From assembly GCA_903813345.2 (NCBI GenBank), contig CAIIXF020000008.1, forward strand, positions 30,382,005 to 30,446,004: a DNA stretch of 64,000 bases, in the 5' to 3' direction. Shown in pieces: positions 59,901-64,000 of the stretch. A model generated the notes under the pieces. It was not told where the DNA came from, searched no databases, and saw nothing but the letters and a program-made list of their open reading frames with translations. How positions within the stretch are numbered: position 1 is the stretch's first letter; each line of letters opens with the position of its first letter. The stretch is from Owenia fusiformis (lineage: Eukaryota > Annelida > Polychaeta > Sabellida > Oweniidae). The position numbers were made by a program, and so were the translations under genes.

Positions 59901-60541
59901 GCAGAACATCTCATGTGATGACAAGGCGAAAGATAATTTCATAAATGATGATATTTAAGATCAGTTCCTCATTGAGTGTGCTACATCTCTCTATCATTTA
60001 GACAGTTACTTTAAAGTAAGCAATCCAGGATCCTTGTATTTACATAAAATTGCACTGTGAGAAATCACATGTCGATAATCATGATATTGTCAATGAACTC
60101 AAACACTGTTTTTTGTAAATATGATCCTCTGTAGTTGAGTTTTTGTATATTAAGAGATTTAATTTTATATGTTTGCTCTCCTTTGTGGAGGAATATACAA
60201 TACAATACAATACAATATAATACAATACAATACAATACAATACAATATGATACAATACATGCATCCTCGCTTTAATACTCCATTCATATGTAAGTTGATT
60301 AACAGTTTTCGGAGTTAAACTCATTAATTTTCATTAACAGGGTGACAGTGGTGGACCGTTAGTTTGCAAGGACGCCGACAGCAATAGGTCTGTTGTCATA
60401 GGAATAATGAGTTACGTCGAAGATGGTTCTTGCCTTAAGGACACTAAGGGGTCTACGTTTCACACTGAAGTGTCACACCTTATACCCTGGATATCAGATA
60501 AAATGACAGGTAAATATTATTTGAGACACGCCATATTATAG
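17308..60541 (+). CDS. Secreted serine protease gene: helical N-region, TSP1 repeat, S1 peptidase (5 exons, about 562 aa)
   Basis: The exons are 17308-17953, 25482-25872, 26939-27270, 59014-59132 and 60341-60541. Every junction is GT/AG and the reading frame is kept (phases 1, 2, 1, 0). Domains in order: signal peptide (about 1-20), lysine/glutamate-rich helical region without cysteine (about 21-215), thrombospondin type-1 repeat (about 216-270), S1 peptidase (about 285-550). The catalytic motifs TAAHC, ENDIAMIK and GDSGGP are all present, so the enzyme is probably active and secreted. The helical region may oligomerise the protein and the TSP1 repeat may bind matrix or glycans; both roles are inferred. 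I do not recognise a named ortholog. The introns are 7.5, 1.1, 31.7 and 1.2 kb and are mostly transposon DNA. The C-terminal end is uncertain: either the stop at 60539-60541 is used, or a donor at 60510 leads to a further exon I did not find. Confidence 0.85.
18083..18873 (+). mobile_element. CAGGCCCGTAAG-ended element in intron 1
   Basis: The ends CAGGCCCGTAAGACAC and CATCTGACGGCCCTG are imperfect inverted repeats. Inside are diverged tandem units of about 300 bp containing TTCTGGGCACTTT and GGGGGTGTGA. The reverse complement of these units forms 59165-59850 next to exon 4. The small open frames are repeat artefacts. Confidence 0.65.
19022..20018. mobile_element. Mariner-like MITE with about 120-bp terminal inverted repeats
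   Basis: The ends CAATGCGTATCAAAAAAACG and, inverted, CAGGGCGTATCAAAAAAAAA are preceded by TA. The arms 19022-19140 and 19895-20018 are inverted copies. The middle holds a duplicated segment (GGCCAAGTTATAAACATTG at 19218 and a diverged copy near 19430). It has no transposase. Confidence 0.7.
20040..22035. repeat. Compound satellite: about 160-bp units plus 21-bp GC-rich minisatellite blocks
   Basis: The long units contain TTTGACCTTGAGAAGGTCAT and CTAAAGTCAGATTTGAA. From 20750 they alternate with blocks of a 21-bp repeat (GCCGGACGCCAACCACCAACC) at about 20760-20815, 21088-21162, 21262-21354, 21719-21812 and 21914-21985. Each block is followed by GGAGACCATAACAATATGTC. A decayed long unit recurs near 23270-23360. 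Open frames on the minus strand are repeat artefacts. Confidence 0.85.
22165..22810. mobile_element. Inverted-repeat element in intron 1
   Basis: Arms 22165-22300 and 22690-22810 are inverted, sharing CGAAAATTGATGATTTTGAT and its complement. No target duplication was resolved. Confidence 0.55.
22811..25481. other. Remainder of intron 1, no exon seen
   Basis: Contains the decayed satellite unit near 23270 and a poly-G run at 23624. I found no in-phase exon candidate with a recognisable domain between exons 1 and 2. Confidence 0.45.
25482..25872 (+). CDS. Protease gene exon 2: TSP1 repeat and N-terminal half of the S1 domain (catalytic His)
   Basis: The acceptor is TTTCAG at 25476-25481 and the donor GTAAGT starts at 25873. 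The spliced first codon is GAT. The TSP1 repeat has the WGEWGAWSKC tryptophan motif, the RCGVRFREKLC core and six cysteines. It is followed by a linker with a CNC motif and the protease start (HTGGRSAGFQ), then HFCGG and the catalytic-histidine motif TAAHC. The activation site lacks the usual R-IVGG and reads R-SAGF. After TAAHC come extra cysteines (ACINGYCC) that suggest an additional disulfide in the 60-loop. The antisense open frames over this exon are shadows. Confidence 0.92.
25873..26938 (+). other. Intron 2 of the protease gene
   Basis: GTAAGT to TTTTCAG, 1.07 kb, with no recognised repeat. Confidence 0.8.
26939..27270 (+). CDS. Protease gene exon 3: middle of the S1 domain (catalytic Asp)
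   Basis: The acceptor TTTTCAG ends at 26938 and the donor GTAAGA starts at 27271. The exon enters in phase 2 and leaves in phase 1. It encodes the strand region after the histidine loop, the catalytic-aspartate motif ENDIAMIK, the QPCDLP cysteine that in chymotrypsin-type enzymes ties back to the propeptide (C122), and the CEIAGWG motif containing C136. Two further cysteines (SIC and EKC) are unusual and may pair. The open frame continues into the intron, but there it no longer looks like protease. Confidence 0.92.
27271..27734. other. Start of intron 3, no exon seen
   Basis: Unique-looking sequence that ends at the foldback element. The open frame running on from exon 3 has no protease similarity beyond the donor. 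Confidence 0.5.
27850..28657. mobile_element. MITE with CTATCACACCAAACTAGTTC ends, TSD TAA
   Basis: The ends CCCTACTATCACACC and GGTGTGATAGGGGGG are flanked by TAA (27847-27849, 28658-28660), a Harbinger-type target. A second copy of the left end starts near 28240 (CTATCACACCAAACAAG), so two units are joined in tandem. The interior repeats GAACG motifs. Confidence 0.78.
32012..32453. mobile_element. Small MITE with ATTGGTAGTGACACAGAGTC ends
   Basis: Inverted arms of about 60 bp (left to 32075, right from 32385) share TTAGGTGGAG.AGCGTT. It lies between the terminal repeat and the tandem arm of the foldback element. Confidence 0.65.
32571..36745. mobile_element. Harbinger-like non-autonomous element (4.2 kb), TSD TAA
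   Basis: The ends AGCTACGTTCACACCAGCGG and, inverted, AGCTATGTTCACATCAACGG are flanked by TAA (32568-32570, 36746-36748). Both subterminal regions are full of AAAGCGTAACAAAGC motifs (32600-32880, 33660-34150, 36500-36720). It abuts the end of the foldback element. It contains the small foldback at 34957-35121. Its open frames lack any known domain. Confidence 0.78.
34957..35121. mobile_element. 165-bp palindromic MITE
   Basis: CAATTGTAGACCTCTCC at the left pairs with GGAGAGGTCAACAATTG at the right, and both arms run through CGGTCAACCG- and GACTGTAAACC-type segments to the centre. Confidence 0.7.
36749..37244. other. No gene seen; short CGCATG microsatellite
   Basis: GCGCATGCGCATGCGCATGC at about 37015-37036 is a self-complementary hexamer repeat. 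Otherwise no feature. Confidence 0.6.
37245..37310 (+). repeat. Direct repeat, copy 1
   Basis: About 65 bp here are nearly identical to 38327-38392 (CACTTAAGAAACATAACATT, ATGTGGCTCTGCGGCTGC). A short echo of the last part lies at 37376. Confidence 0.7.
37666..38335 (+). repeat. Host repeat copy A, interrupted by a MITE
   Basis: 37666-37707 plus 38199-38335 match 40704-40720 plus 55662-55817. Copy A is intact where copy B carries the Harbinger insertion (CGC.GCTTAGAGCCG) and is interrupted where copy B is intact (TTCACTAATACATACACC). Confidence 0.82.
37708..38198. mobile_element. MITE with CACCCCAGTCACATTT ends
   Basis: The 491-bp element has perfect inverted ends CACCCCAGTCACATTT/AAATGTGACTGGGGTG. 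The target TAA/TTA at each side differs by one base. Copy B of the host repeat at 55690-55705 shows the uninterrupted site. The GC-rich subterminal parts repeat CTACGCTCGCCG-type motifs. Confidence 0.82.
38327..38392 (+). repeat. Direct repeat, copy 2
   Basis: See 37245-37310. It follows directly on host repeat copy A. Confidence 0.65.
38393..39013. other. No gene seen
   Basis: AT-rich intron sequence. AACCATCTTATATTAT is repeated at about 38806 and 38845. Confidence 0.45.
39014..39345 (-). CDS. Possible antisense exon, unrecognised protein
   Basis: On the minus strand a splice-acceptor-like TGACAG (about 39346-39351) is followed by an open frame of about 110 codons. It starts LEHLDLITQLKEKLPGVMRQ, contains RVIRQCIRQMINVGKQLP and ends in an acidic tail with a stop at 39014-39016. 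The helical first half and acidic end look more protein-like than the surrounding frames. I recognise no family. It could be the last exon of a gene nested in the intron, a gene fragment carried by a transposon, or chance. Confidence 0.25.
39829..40565. repeat. 24-bp minisatellite open on both strands
   Basis: About 30 units of GGTACTACAATTCCCCTCAT plus four variable bases (CTCG, CATG and similar) run in tandem. Because 24 is a multiple of 3, the array gives long frames on both strands (8-residue repeats TTIPLISG and RGIVVPEM). The first part is most homogeneous; later units vary. I regard the frames as by-products, not a gene. Confidence 0.85.
41343..43023 (+). pseudogene. HARBI1-type (Harbinger) transposase, broken
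   Basis: The first exon (41343-42007) encodes the N-terminal region (FKNFLRMPPEIFDEIL) and the first catalytic aspartate in TIGALDGKHVAM, then a second in LVDSDYKFIWADLG. An intron with GT/AG ends (42008-42426) joins in phase to a second exon starting GKGAASDAQIYN and reaching FIGDDAFALTPNMMKPY. Frame changes near 41740, where about 14 residues are also missing after KYRDLQYS, and again near 42636. The position of the usual catalytic glutamate (V-E-x-x-F-G) reads V-K-K-T-F-W. The C-terminal part resumes at ANRFQVLLTTM. It cannot encode an active enzyme. Confidence 0.88.
43137..43924. other. Left subterminal part of the CACGGTG element, no gene seen
   Basis: AT-rich, with TTAGACGTG motifs near 43561; a similar motif occurs inverted near 54130. 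Confidence 0.4.
44936..45003 (-). other. tRNA-like module (A and B box), left arm
   Basis: On the minus strand TTGGCCTAATGGTTAGCG resembles the A box and GTTGATCGAGACCC the B box, with a CCTGG/CTAGG stem between. The acceptor stem is not convincing and the loop is too long, so it is tRNA-derived rather than a working tRNA. Confidence 0.5.
45105..45170 (+). other. Second tRNA-like module, left arm
   Basis: TGGCGCTAGTG (45118-45128) resembles an A box and GGTTCGTATCC (45151-45161) matches the B-box consensus, 33 bp apart as in tRNA genes. A full cloverleaf was not found. Confidence 0.45.
45326..45970. mobile_element. MITE with CCACTCAGTAAAA ends
   Basis: CCACTCAGTAAAAATACGAT at the left is mirrored by ATCGTAATTTTACTGAGTGG at the right; arms share GATTTCTCTGCA.CCTGATGT and TGTTCCTGACACGTT.GGGC. 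No clear target duplication was seen. Confidence 0.7.
46403..46515. mobile_element. 113-bp MITE of the TGCCTTGGTCACAT family, TSD TTA
   Basis: The ends are TGTCTTGGTCACATTTGC and GCAAATGTGATCCAGGCA, with TTA on both sides. Confidence 0.75.
46589..46728. mobile_element. 140-bp MITE of the same family, TSD TTA
   Basis: The ends are TGCCTGGGTCACATATGCTC and its diverged complement, with TTA at 46586-46588 and 46729-46731. The subterminal GC-rich motif is CGGCGCCCGGCCGAT. Confidence 0.78.
46975..47250 (-). repeat. Further copy of the dispersed repeat
   Basis: It matches 13060-13290 read in the opposite direction (GGTAGTTACCA, CACAAGGTGGCTCG, AAAGTTCCCTTT). Confidence 0.6.
47259..49740. mobile_element. 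2.5 kb element of the TGCCTTGGTCACAT family, TSD TTA
   Basis: The ends TGCCTAGGTCACATAGCC and, inverted, TGCCTTGGTCACATAGGC are flanked by TTA (47256-47258, 49741-49743). The GC-rich CGGGCGCCGGCCGAT motif is repeated inside both ends. The CAGGCCCG MITE at 48475-48688 is nested within. The short open frames inside are not protein-like. It is probably mobilised by a Harbinger transposase. Confidence 0.78.
48475..48688. mobile_element. CAGGCCCGTAGCC-ended MITE, nested
   Basis: The ends CAGGCCCGTAGCCGG and CCTGGCAACGGGCCTG are flanked by ATGAG (48470-48474, 48689-48693). It is related to 8064-8261. Confidence 0.75.
50187..50985. mobile_element. Inverted-repeat element with AGAGAATTTTCGTTATAAG ends
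   Basis: The arms 50187-50245 and 50915-50985 are inverted. A second inverted pair (AAAGGGTCTTGT at 50242, ACAAGACCCTTT at 50434) sits inside. Confidence 0.65.
50986..51772. other. No gene seen; short degenerate repeats
   Basis: A GATGAT microsatellite lies at 51063-51076. CTGGAAATGTCAGG-type units recur between 51600 and 51745. The minus-strand open frame there is a repeat artefact. Confidence 0.45.
51868..51940 (-). other. Second tRNA-like module, right arm
   Basis: Minus-strand B box at 51883-51893 and A box at 51919-51929, the mirror of 45105-45170. Confidence 0.45.
52045..52120 (+). other. tRNA-like module, right arm
   Basis: A-box-like 52056-52070 and B-box-like 52098-52112, the mirror of 44936-45003. 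A few substitutions in the middle stem distinguish the two copies. Confidence 0.5.
53119..54497. other. Right subterminal part of the CACGGTG element, no gene seen
   Basis: AT-rich; ACACGTCTA motifs near 54088 and 54132 echo the left side. Confidence 0.4.
54567..54911. mobile_element. MITE interrupted at its left tip
   Basis: TACAGGGTCAGACAAAAAAGG at the left pairs with CCTTTTTGGATCATCCTG at the right. Its first five bases are duplicated at 43063-43067 by the large insertion. It belongs to the right part of the Harbinger element. Confidence 0.65.
54995..55258. mobile_element. Palindromic MITE with GTTGGCTCTAG arms
   Basis: Arms of about 110 bp (54995-55130 and 55140-55258) are inverted copies meeting at TTTCATATAAATCATAATTA. 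The arms match the terminal repeats of the foldback element at 27735-32567. Confidence 0.78.
55818..56757. other. No gene seen
   Basis: The 94-residue frame at 56403-56687 has no known motif and no splice phase that fits the protease gene. Confidence 0.45.
56758..57850. mobile_element. 1.1 kb foldback element with 390-bp arms
   Basis: 56758-57150 and 57460-57850 are inverted copies. The outer ends are ATCCATAATAGTACCCCGG and CCGGGGTACTATGGAT. The centre shows no coding motif. Confidence 0.75.
57851..58377. other. No gene seen
   Basis: Unique-looking intron sequence without a recognised motif. Confidence 0.4.
58378..58998. mobile_element. Inverted-repeat element abutting exon 4
   Basis: The left arm (58378-58455) and right arm (58920-58998) are inverted, sharing CGGCTA..GGCTACCGGAT, CCTACT and CATTTAAATAT. 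The right end lies about 15 bp before the exon 4 acceptor, so the branch point of intron 3 probably lies inside this element. Confidence 0.65.
59014..59132 (+). CDS. Protease gene exon 4: segment between GWG and GDSGGP
   Basis: This 119-bp exon has acceptor TTTTAG ending at 59013 and donor GTAGGT starting at 59133. It joins exon 3 in phase 1 and exon 5 in phase 0. Its 39 complete codons begin ESSSKTLIKQLVVTV and end HGTACR, which abuts GDSGGP of the next exon exactly as in S1 proteases. It lacks the cysteines usually found at chymotrypsin positions 168 and 182; both partners are missing, so one standard disulfide is absent. An inverted-repeat element ends about 16 bp upstream and a GC-rich repeat begins about 30 bp downstream. 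Confidence 0.82.
59165..59850 (-). repeat. Inverse copy of the intron 1 GC-rich repeat units
   Basis: Diverged units containing CCCAGA.ATCATCAAATAG, CTTGCTCCCCCTCTGGCA and poly-C tracts are the complement of 18300-18790. They start about 30 bp after exon 4. The proline-rich frame at 59421-59603 is a repeat artefact. Confidence 0.7.
59851..60192. other. No gene seen
   Basis: AT-rich rest of intron 4. Confidence 0.4.
60193..60260. repeat. TACAA pentanucleotide microsatellite
   Basis: About 13 units of TACAA with two imperfect units lie in intron 4. They give a false open frame on the minus strand. Confidence 0.9.
60341..60541 (+). CDS. Protease gene exon 5: catalytic Ser and C-terminus of the S1 domain
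   Basis: The acceptor TTAACAG ends at 60340 and the exon opens directly with GDSGGPLVC, the catalytic-serine motif. It continues through GIMSYVEDGSC (substrate-pocket wall and C220) to the C-terminal helix motif HLIPWISDKM. Frame stays open to a TAG at 60539-60541, giving a ten-residue tail. An AATAAA lies at 60596-60601, which fits a terminal exon. A good donor (CAG|GTAAAT) at 60510 is the alternative; then coding would continue in an exon I could not find before the gap. By eye the pocket residues are Thr189, Val216 and Thr226, resembling elastases rather than trypsins. Confidence 0.88.
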   Translation, partial: GDSGGPLVCKDADSNRSVVIGIMSYVEDGSCLKDTKGSTFHTEVSHLIPWISDKMTGKYYLRHAIL

Positions 60542-60595
60542 ATTATAGGCCTAGTCGCATATCAGTCAAGCCAAGTAAGTAAGTCAACATTCGAA

Positions 60596-60601
60596 AATAA
60601 A
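60596..60601 (+). promoter_or_regulatory. Possible polyadenylation signal of the protease gene
   Basis: AATAAA lies 55 bp after the stop at 60539-60541. This supports the reading in which the last exon is not spliced at 60510. Such hexamers are common in AT-rich DNA. Confidence 0.35.
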
Positions 60602-62362
60602 AATCTCAAAAATCGTACATCTTTGATTTCCAAAATAATTTGTGAGATGGTTATTTAGATGATAATACATATTTAAACGCACTAATTTTGAGTACATCTC
60701 GAATCCATTCTCAACAAAGCGTTCTCGAAATAAGTATTCGAAATGTTTGAGTTTGGGATGATAAAAGTGCGTTAAGATATACCGCTCCTTAACAAACTTC
60801 TTTAGGAACAAGATCTAGAATCAAATGCATATTCTTCCTATTTATTCCTTGACACATGCCAATGAATGTTGCATAAGTAAATAACTCCGTTTTAAAATTT
60901 TTTGAAAACGTTGTTCTCTACAGGTGCCATTTTTTATAATTGAAAAACAAAATTGAACAATTTGCATTTCTAAATTGATAAGTTTCTTGGAATACAACTT
61001 AACTGTAAACGATTTAAGTCATTAATAATATTTCCCTTAGTGAACCCATGCTGAATAGACAGTAACTGGGTCAATGTTTTGTGTTCAACCTTGTTTTCAT
61101 GACTTTAAAACATGAGTCGACGATTATGTAGGAAATTGCATTTTCAAATGTAAGCGTGTCAACTCCTGTTTTGCACAATATTTAGCCCTTTATAATGATA
61201 GATCGCCAAAATATGCATGTACCTCTCAATAAGGCGATATATTTTTCAATTTATAGATGTAAACTATAAACTCAAACAAAAATTCAAATCACGCGCTCTA
61301 TTATTTTGATTACACAAGACGAAATTTCCACTCCCGGGGAGCACTTTGGTATCACTTTGAAGGAATTTTCTTGAAAAATCGTTCGAATTTTCACAAAAGG
61401 TTTCACGTAATTTTATTGCTTTGTTTAAGCCTCGACTTATATTATACTCAAATCCGATACCATAATTATGAATCAAAATGAAACATTCAATTCACCAAGT
61501 TCAATAATAAACCGTTTCGAGAATTGATGATTTGAGTTAATTGTGAATATTTATATAAATGTAAGTTGGCATGTATTCGACAGTTAATGTACACACATGA
61601 TGTGTGCATCAACGTGTGACTTAAATATCAATTCGTGACTATCACATTTGGCTTCCAAAAATTAAGTTGGAAATTACAGTGGTAGGAGATTAACGAAAAC
61701 GTCAATCACATCCAAATATCCGTACGACGTCAAGTATTTACAAAACACTTTTCGTGCATCTCGAACATGGCAAGGTTCTGTTATCCAGCAGTGTGCATTT
61801 CGAAAGAAAAAATTCACAAATATCAACAAATTTCATTGAGTAGGATATTACATTCGAAATCACAACGTTCAAATTATTTTTTTAACCAAGAATTGTAAGA
61901 ACTTGAAACATGTTGTGAGTTTTTCAAATGGCATATCCTCATTCACGTTCTTTGACAAGGATGAATCCATTTGAAAACATGGATTTTCTTGATTATTCTT
62001 CAAAACTTCCCTTGAAATATAAGTATGTAGGATATTACAGTGTAAATTGTCACGCATTTGTTTGCTCGATATCCTGAACAAATAAATGCAGTACCGTCTT
62101 GCAATATTTGAAAACCGAAAGTTCATTCTGTATGTAAACAAGAAAAAATACATTTATGGTTGGTTCATAATGAAAAATGACGAATAACATATATCTTTTG
62201 AAGTAGGGGTATACAGGGACACAGTGGAAAATCAGAAATTTAGGTCATATCCCAAAGATTGCTTCACCAATATGTAACAGAACATCAAAATTATCATTTA
62301 CACGTTTGCTGATAGGTTTATTAAAAATAATTAACCAGAGGTTTACTTCAATTGTGGCACCA
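60602..62362. other. Intergenic stretch between the protease copies, no gene seen
   Basis: AT-rich DNA with no recognised repeat or domain. It ends in the assembly gap and may include the promoter of the second copy. Confidence 0.5.
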
Positions 62363-62862
62363 NNNNNNNNNNNNNNNNNNNNNNNNNNNNNNNNNNNNNN
62401 NNNNNNNNNNNNNNNNNNNNNNNNNNNNNNNNNNNNNNNNNNNNNNNNNNNNNNNNNNNNNNNNNNNNNNNNNNNNNNNNNNNNNNNNNNNNNNNNNNNN
62501 NNNNNNNNNNNNNNNNNNNNNNNNNNNNNNNNNNNNNNNNNNNNNNNNNNNNNNNNNNNNNNNNNNNNNNNNNNNNNNNNNNNNNNNNNNNNNNNNNNNN
62601 NNNNNNNNNNNNNNNNNNNNNNNNNNNNNNNNNNNNNNNNNNNNNNNNNNNNNNNNNNNNNNNNNNNNNNNNNNNNNNNNNNNNNNNNNNNNNNNNNNNN
62701 NNNNNNNNNNNNNNNNNNNNNNNNNNNNNNNNNNNNNNNNNNNNNNNNNNNNNNNNNNNNNNNNNNNNNNNNNNNNNNNNNNNNNNNNNNNNNNNNNNNN
62801 NNNNNNNNNNNNNNNNNNNNNNNNNNNNNNNNNNNNNNNNNNNNNNNNNNNNNNNNNNNNNN
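62363..62862. other. Assembly gap of 500 N
   Basis: The run is exactly 500 N, probably a placeholder rather than a measured size. It hides the start of the second protease copy. Open frames reported across it are artefacts. Confidence 0.99.
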
Positions 62863-63346
62863 AGGGATACAACCGCTTACCTTGAGCTCAAAATCGAAAA
62901 AGAAGAGAGTAAGGAACTGAAAAAATCTCTGAAGATGATTCGCCAGATACTAAAGAAAATGGAGCGTTTCGAAAGTCATACACGGAAGATCACCAGGCTA
63001 TTTTTAAGCTTGAAGAAGTTTCTTAAAAAAATAAGAACTGAAACAGATGGTTCTAAGGCATTTGTAAAAATGACAAAAAATCTTATTAAAGATATATCAA
63101 ATATGAATGTAAATACGAGCGGAAACACATTCCAAAGCCAAAGCAATGAAATTAAGACCCTTAAATCTGCAATGATAAATTACAAATCTGCCTTACTGAA
63201 CGAATCCATGACAGAGAATGTCAATGAAGTTATACACAATTTTGACGAGATTGTCGAAGCGATCGAGACGGCGATCGAACTGTTGAAGAGTTTTTCCAAA
63301 AGCTATGCGTTTGTGAAGAAAAATCTTGACAAAGTTCGTTTTCTGG
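62863..63346 (+). CDS. Tandem protease copy 2, exon 1 (5' part lost in assembly gap)
   Basis: The sequence matches 17476-17953 closely in DNA and protein, from RDTTAYLELK to SKSYAFVKKNLDKVRF, and ends at the same donor position (TCTGG|GTAAGT). The intron start also matches for about 60 bp, so this is a genomic duplication and not a retrocopy. Copy 2 carries a two-residue insertion (RLFLSLKKF against RLGLKKF) and several substitutions, all in frame. By alignment its ATG would lie near 62695, inside the run of N. Its TSP1 and protease exons would lie beyond 64000. Confidence 0.88.
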
Positions 63347-64000
63347 GTAAGTTGTCAGTTCATGGACATATTTGTTTTATTAGAGATTTTGCATTTTGGT
63401 ATGTCATTTTGCCATGATTTCGATGATTGGTTGAGAAAATATCAGCGTGGTAGGTTTGAAATGATTTATGACCCGAACTGTCAGGGCTAAAAGGTCGTAC
63501 GGGCGGGGCTTCTTAACTGTAATTTTGTCTATACTAGGCAGAGGGTAGTTTATAACTAGACTGTGCGCACAGGGTATGCAACGATTGAAAACAAAGGCCA
63601 CACCATTTCTATGATAGAATGTCATCTCTAAGGTACCAAGGTACTATATAAGATTTTTTCTATGTAAATCTTCTCTAAATATGCTTAACTTCAAAGATAA
63701 ACTAATGTTGATTGTCTAACCAGGTTAAAAAGAAGACTAAATTATATTTCAAATATTGCACTGCCATTGGTTTCTATGAAAAATAAGATTTTGAAATGCA
63801 TTTTTCTGAGACATATACGGAGGCAATTAATAACTGGCAATTACAAGAACAAAAGTCGTCATATTATGTCTGAGTCAAAATGTTATACATTTTGTTTGTG
63901 GTTATGCAGTTGAGATTTTCATCTTGATTATTCATTTTAGGCCTATTCACGATAATTGATATCTTTTGGAAATCGAGAAATAATGAATTTAAATCAAAAT
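63347..64000 (+). other. Start of intron 1 of protease copy 2
   Basis: The first 60 bp match intron 1 of copy 1. From about 63425 a minus-strand fragment of the promoter-like element follows. The rest is AT-rich. Confidence 0.6.
63425..63576 (-). mobile_element. Fragment of the promoter-like short element, copy 3
   Basis: On the minus strand TACCCTGTGCGCACAGTCTA, CTACCCTCTGCCTAG, the GC box GCCCCGCCC and CCAATCA follow the order of copy 1 at 2236. It is more diverged and the right part is missing. Confidence 0.65.

Noticed and set aside
62306-62920. Long open frames across the gap
   Set aside because: They consist almost entirely of N.

Overview
The window is animal nuclear DNA, AT-rich and intron-rich, and most of it is DNA-transposon debris. 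Long TE-filled introns with GT/AG boundaries, a HARBI1-type transposase with its own intron, a LINE 3' fragment and many inverted-repeat elements point to an invertebrate metazoan. A marine lineage is a guess; the species cannot be named from sequence alone. A 500-N assembly gap lies at 62363-62862.

Host genes. One multi-exon gene on the + strand runs from 17308 to about 60541. Five exons join in phase: 17308-17953, 25482-25872, 26939-27270, 59014-59132 and 60341-60509 (or to a stop at 60541). They encode about 562 residues: a signal peptide, a cysteine-free helical N-terminal region, a thrombospondin type-1 repeat and an S1 (chymotrypsin-fold) serine protease with His, Asp and Ser in place. 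The small fourth exon sits alone between an inverted-repeat element and a GC-rich repeat, and is recognised because it supplies the missing segment in phase (ending ACR|GDSGGP). The first exon of a second, tandem copy emerges from the gap at 62863-63346 and continues out of the window.

Layout. 1-14 kb: small inverted-repeat elements, two copies of a promoter-like 0.33-0.38 kb element, a 52-bp tandem array, a hAT-like element (5218-6416), and a 5.2 kb CACTA-like element (7463-12699) inserted in another repeat. 15-16.2 kb: 5'-truncated LINE. 17-27 kb: exons 1-3, with elements and satellite-like arrays in intron 1. 27.3-59 kb: intron 3 (31.7 kb), holding a 4.8 kb palindromic foldback element, a 4.2 kb TAA-flanked element, a 24-bp minisatellite and a nested stack. 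In that stack a Harbinger element (40721-55661) with a broken transposase is interrupted by an 11.5 kb element with CACGGTG ends and a 5-bp target duplication. That element contains 1.34 kb inverted arms carrying tRNA-like modules, plus several smaller insertions. 55.8-60.3 kb: a 1.1 kb foldback, exon 4 and its flanking repeats. 60.3-64 kb: last exon, intergenic DNA, gap, and exon 1 of copy 2.

No LTR retroelement, Polinton, envelope or capsid gene, rRNA gene or CRISPR array was recognised. Insertion order could be read at several points because uninterrupted copies of the target repeats occur in the same window.
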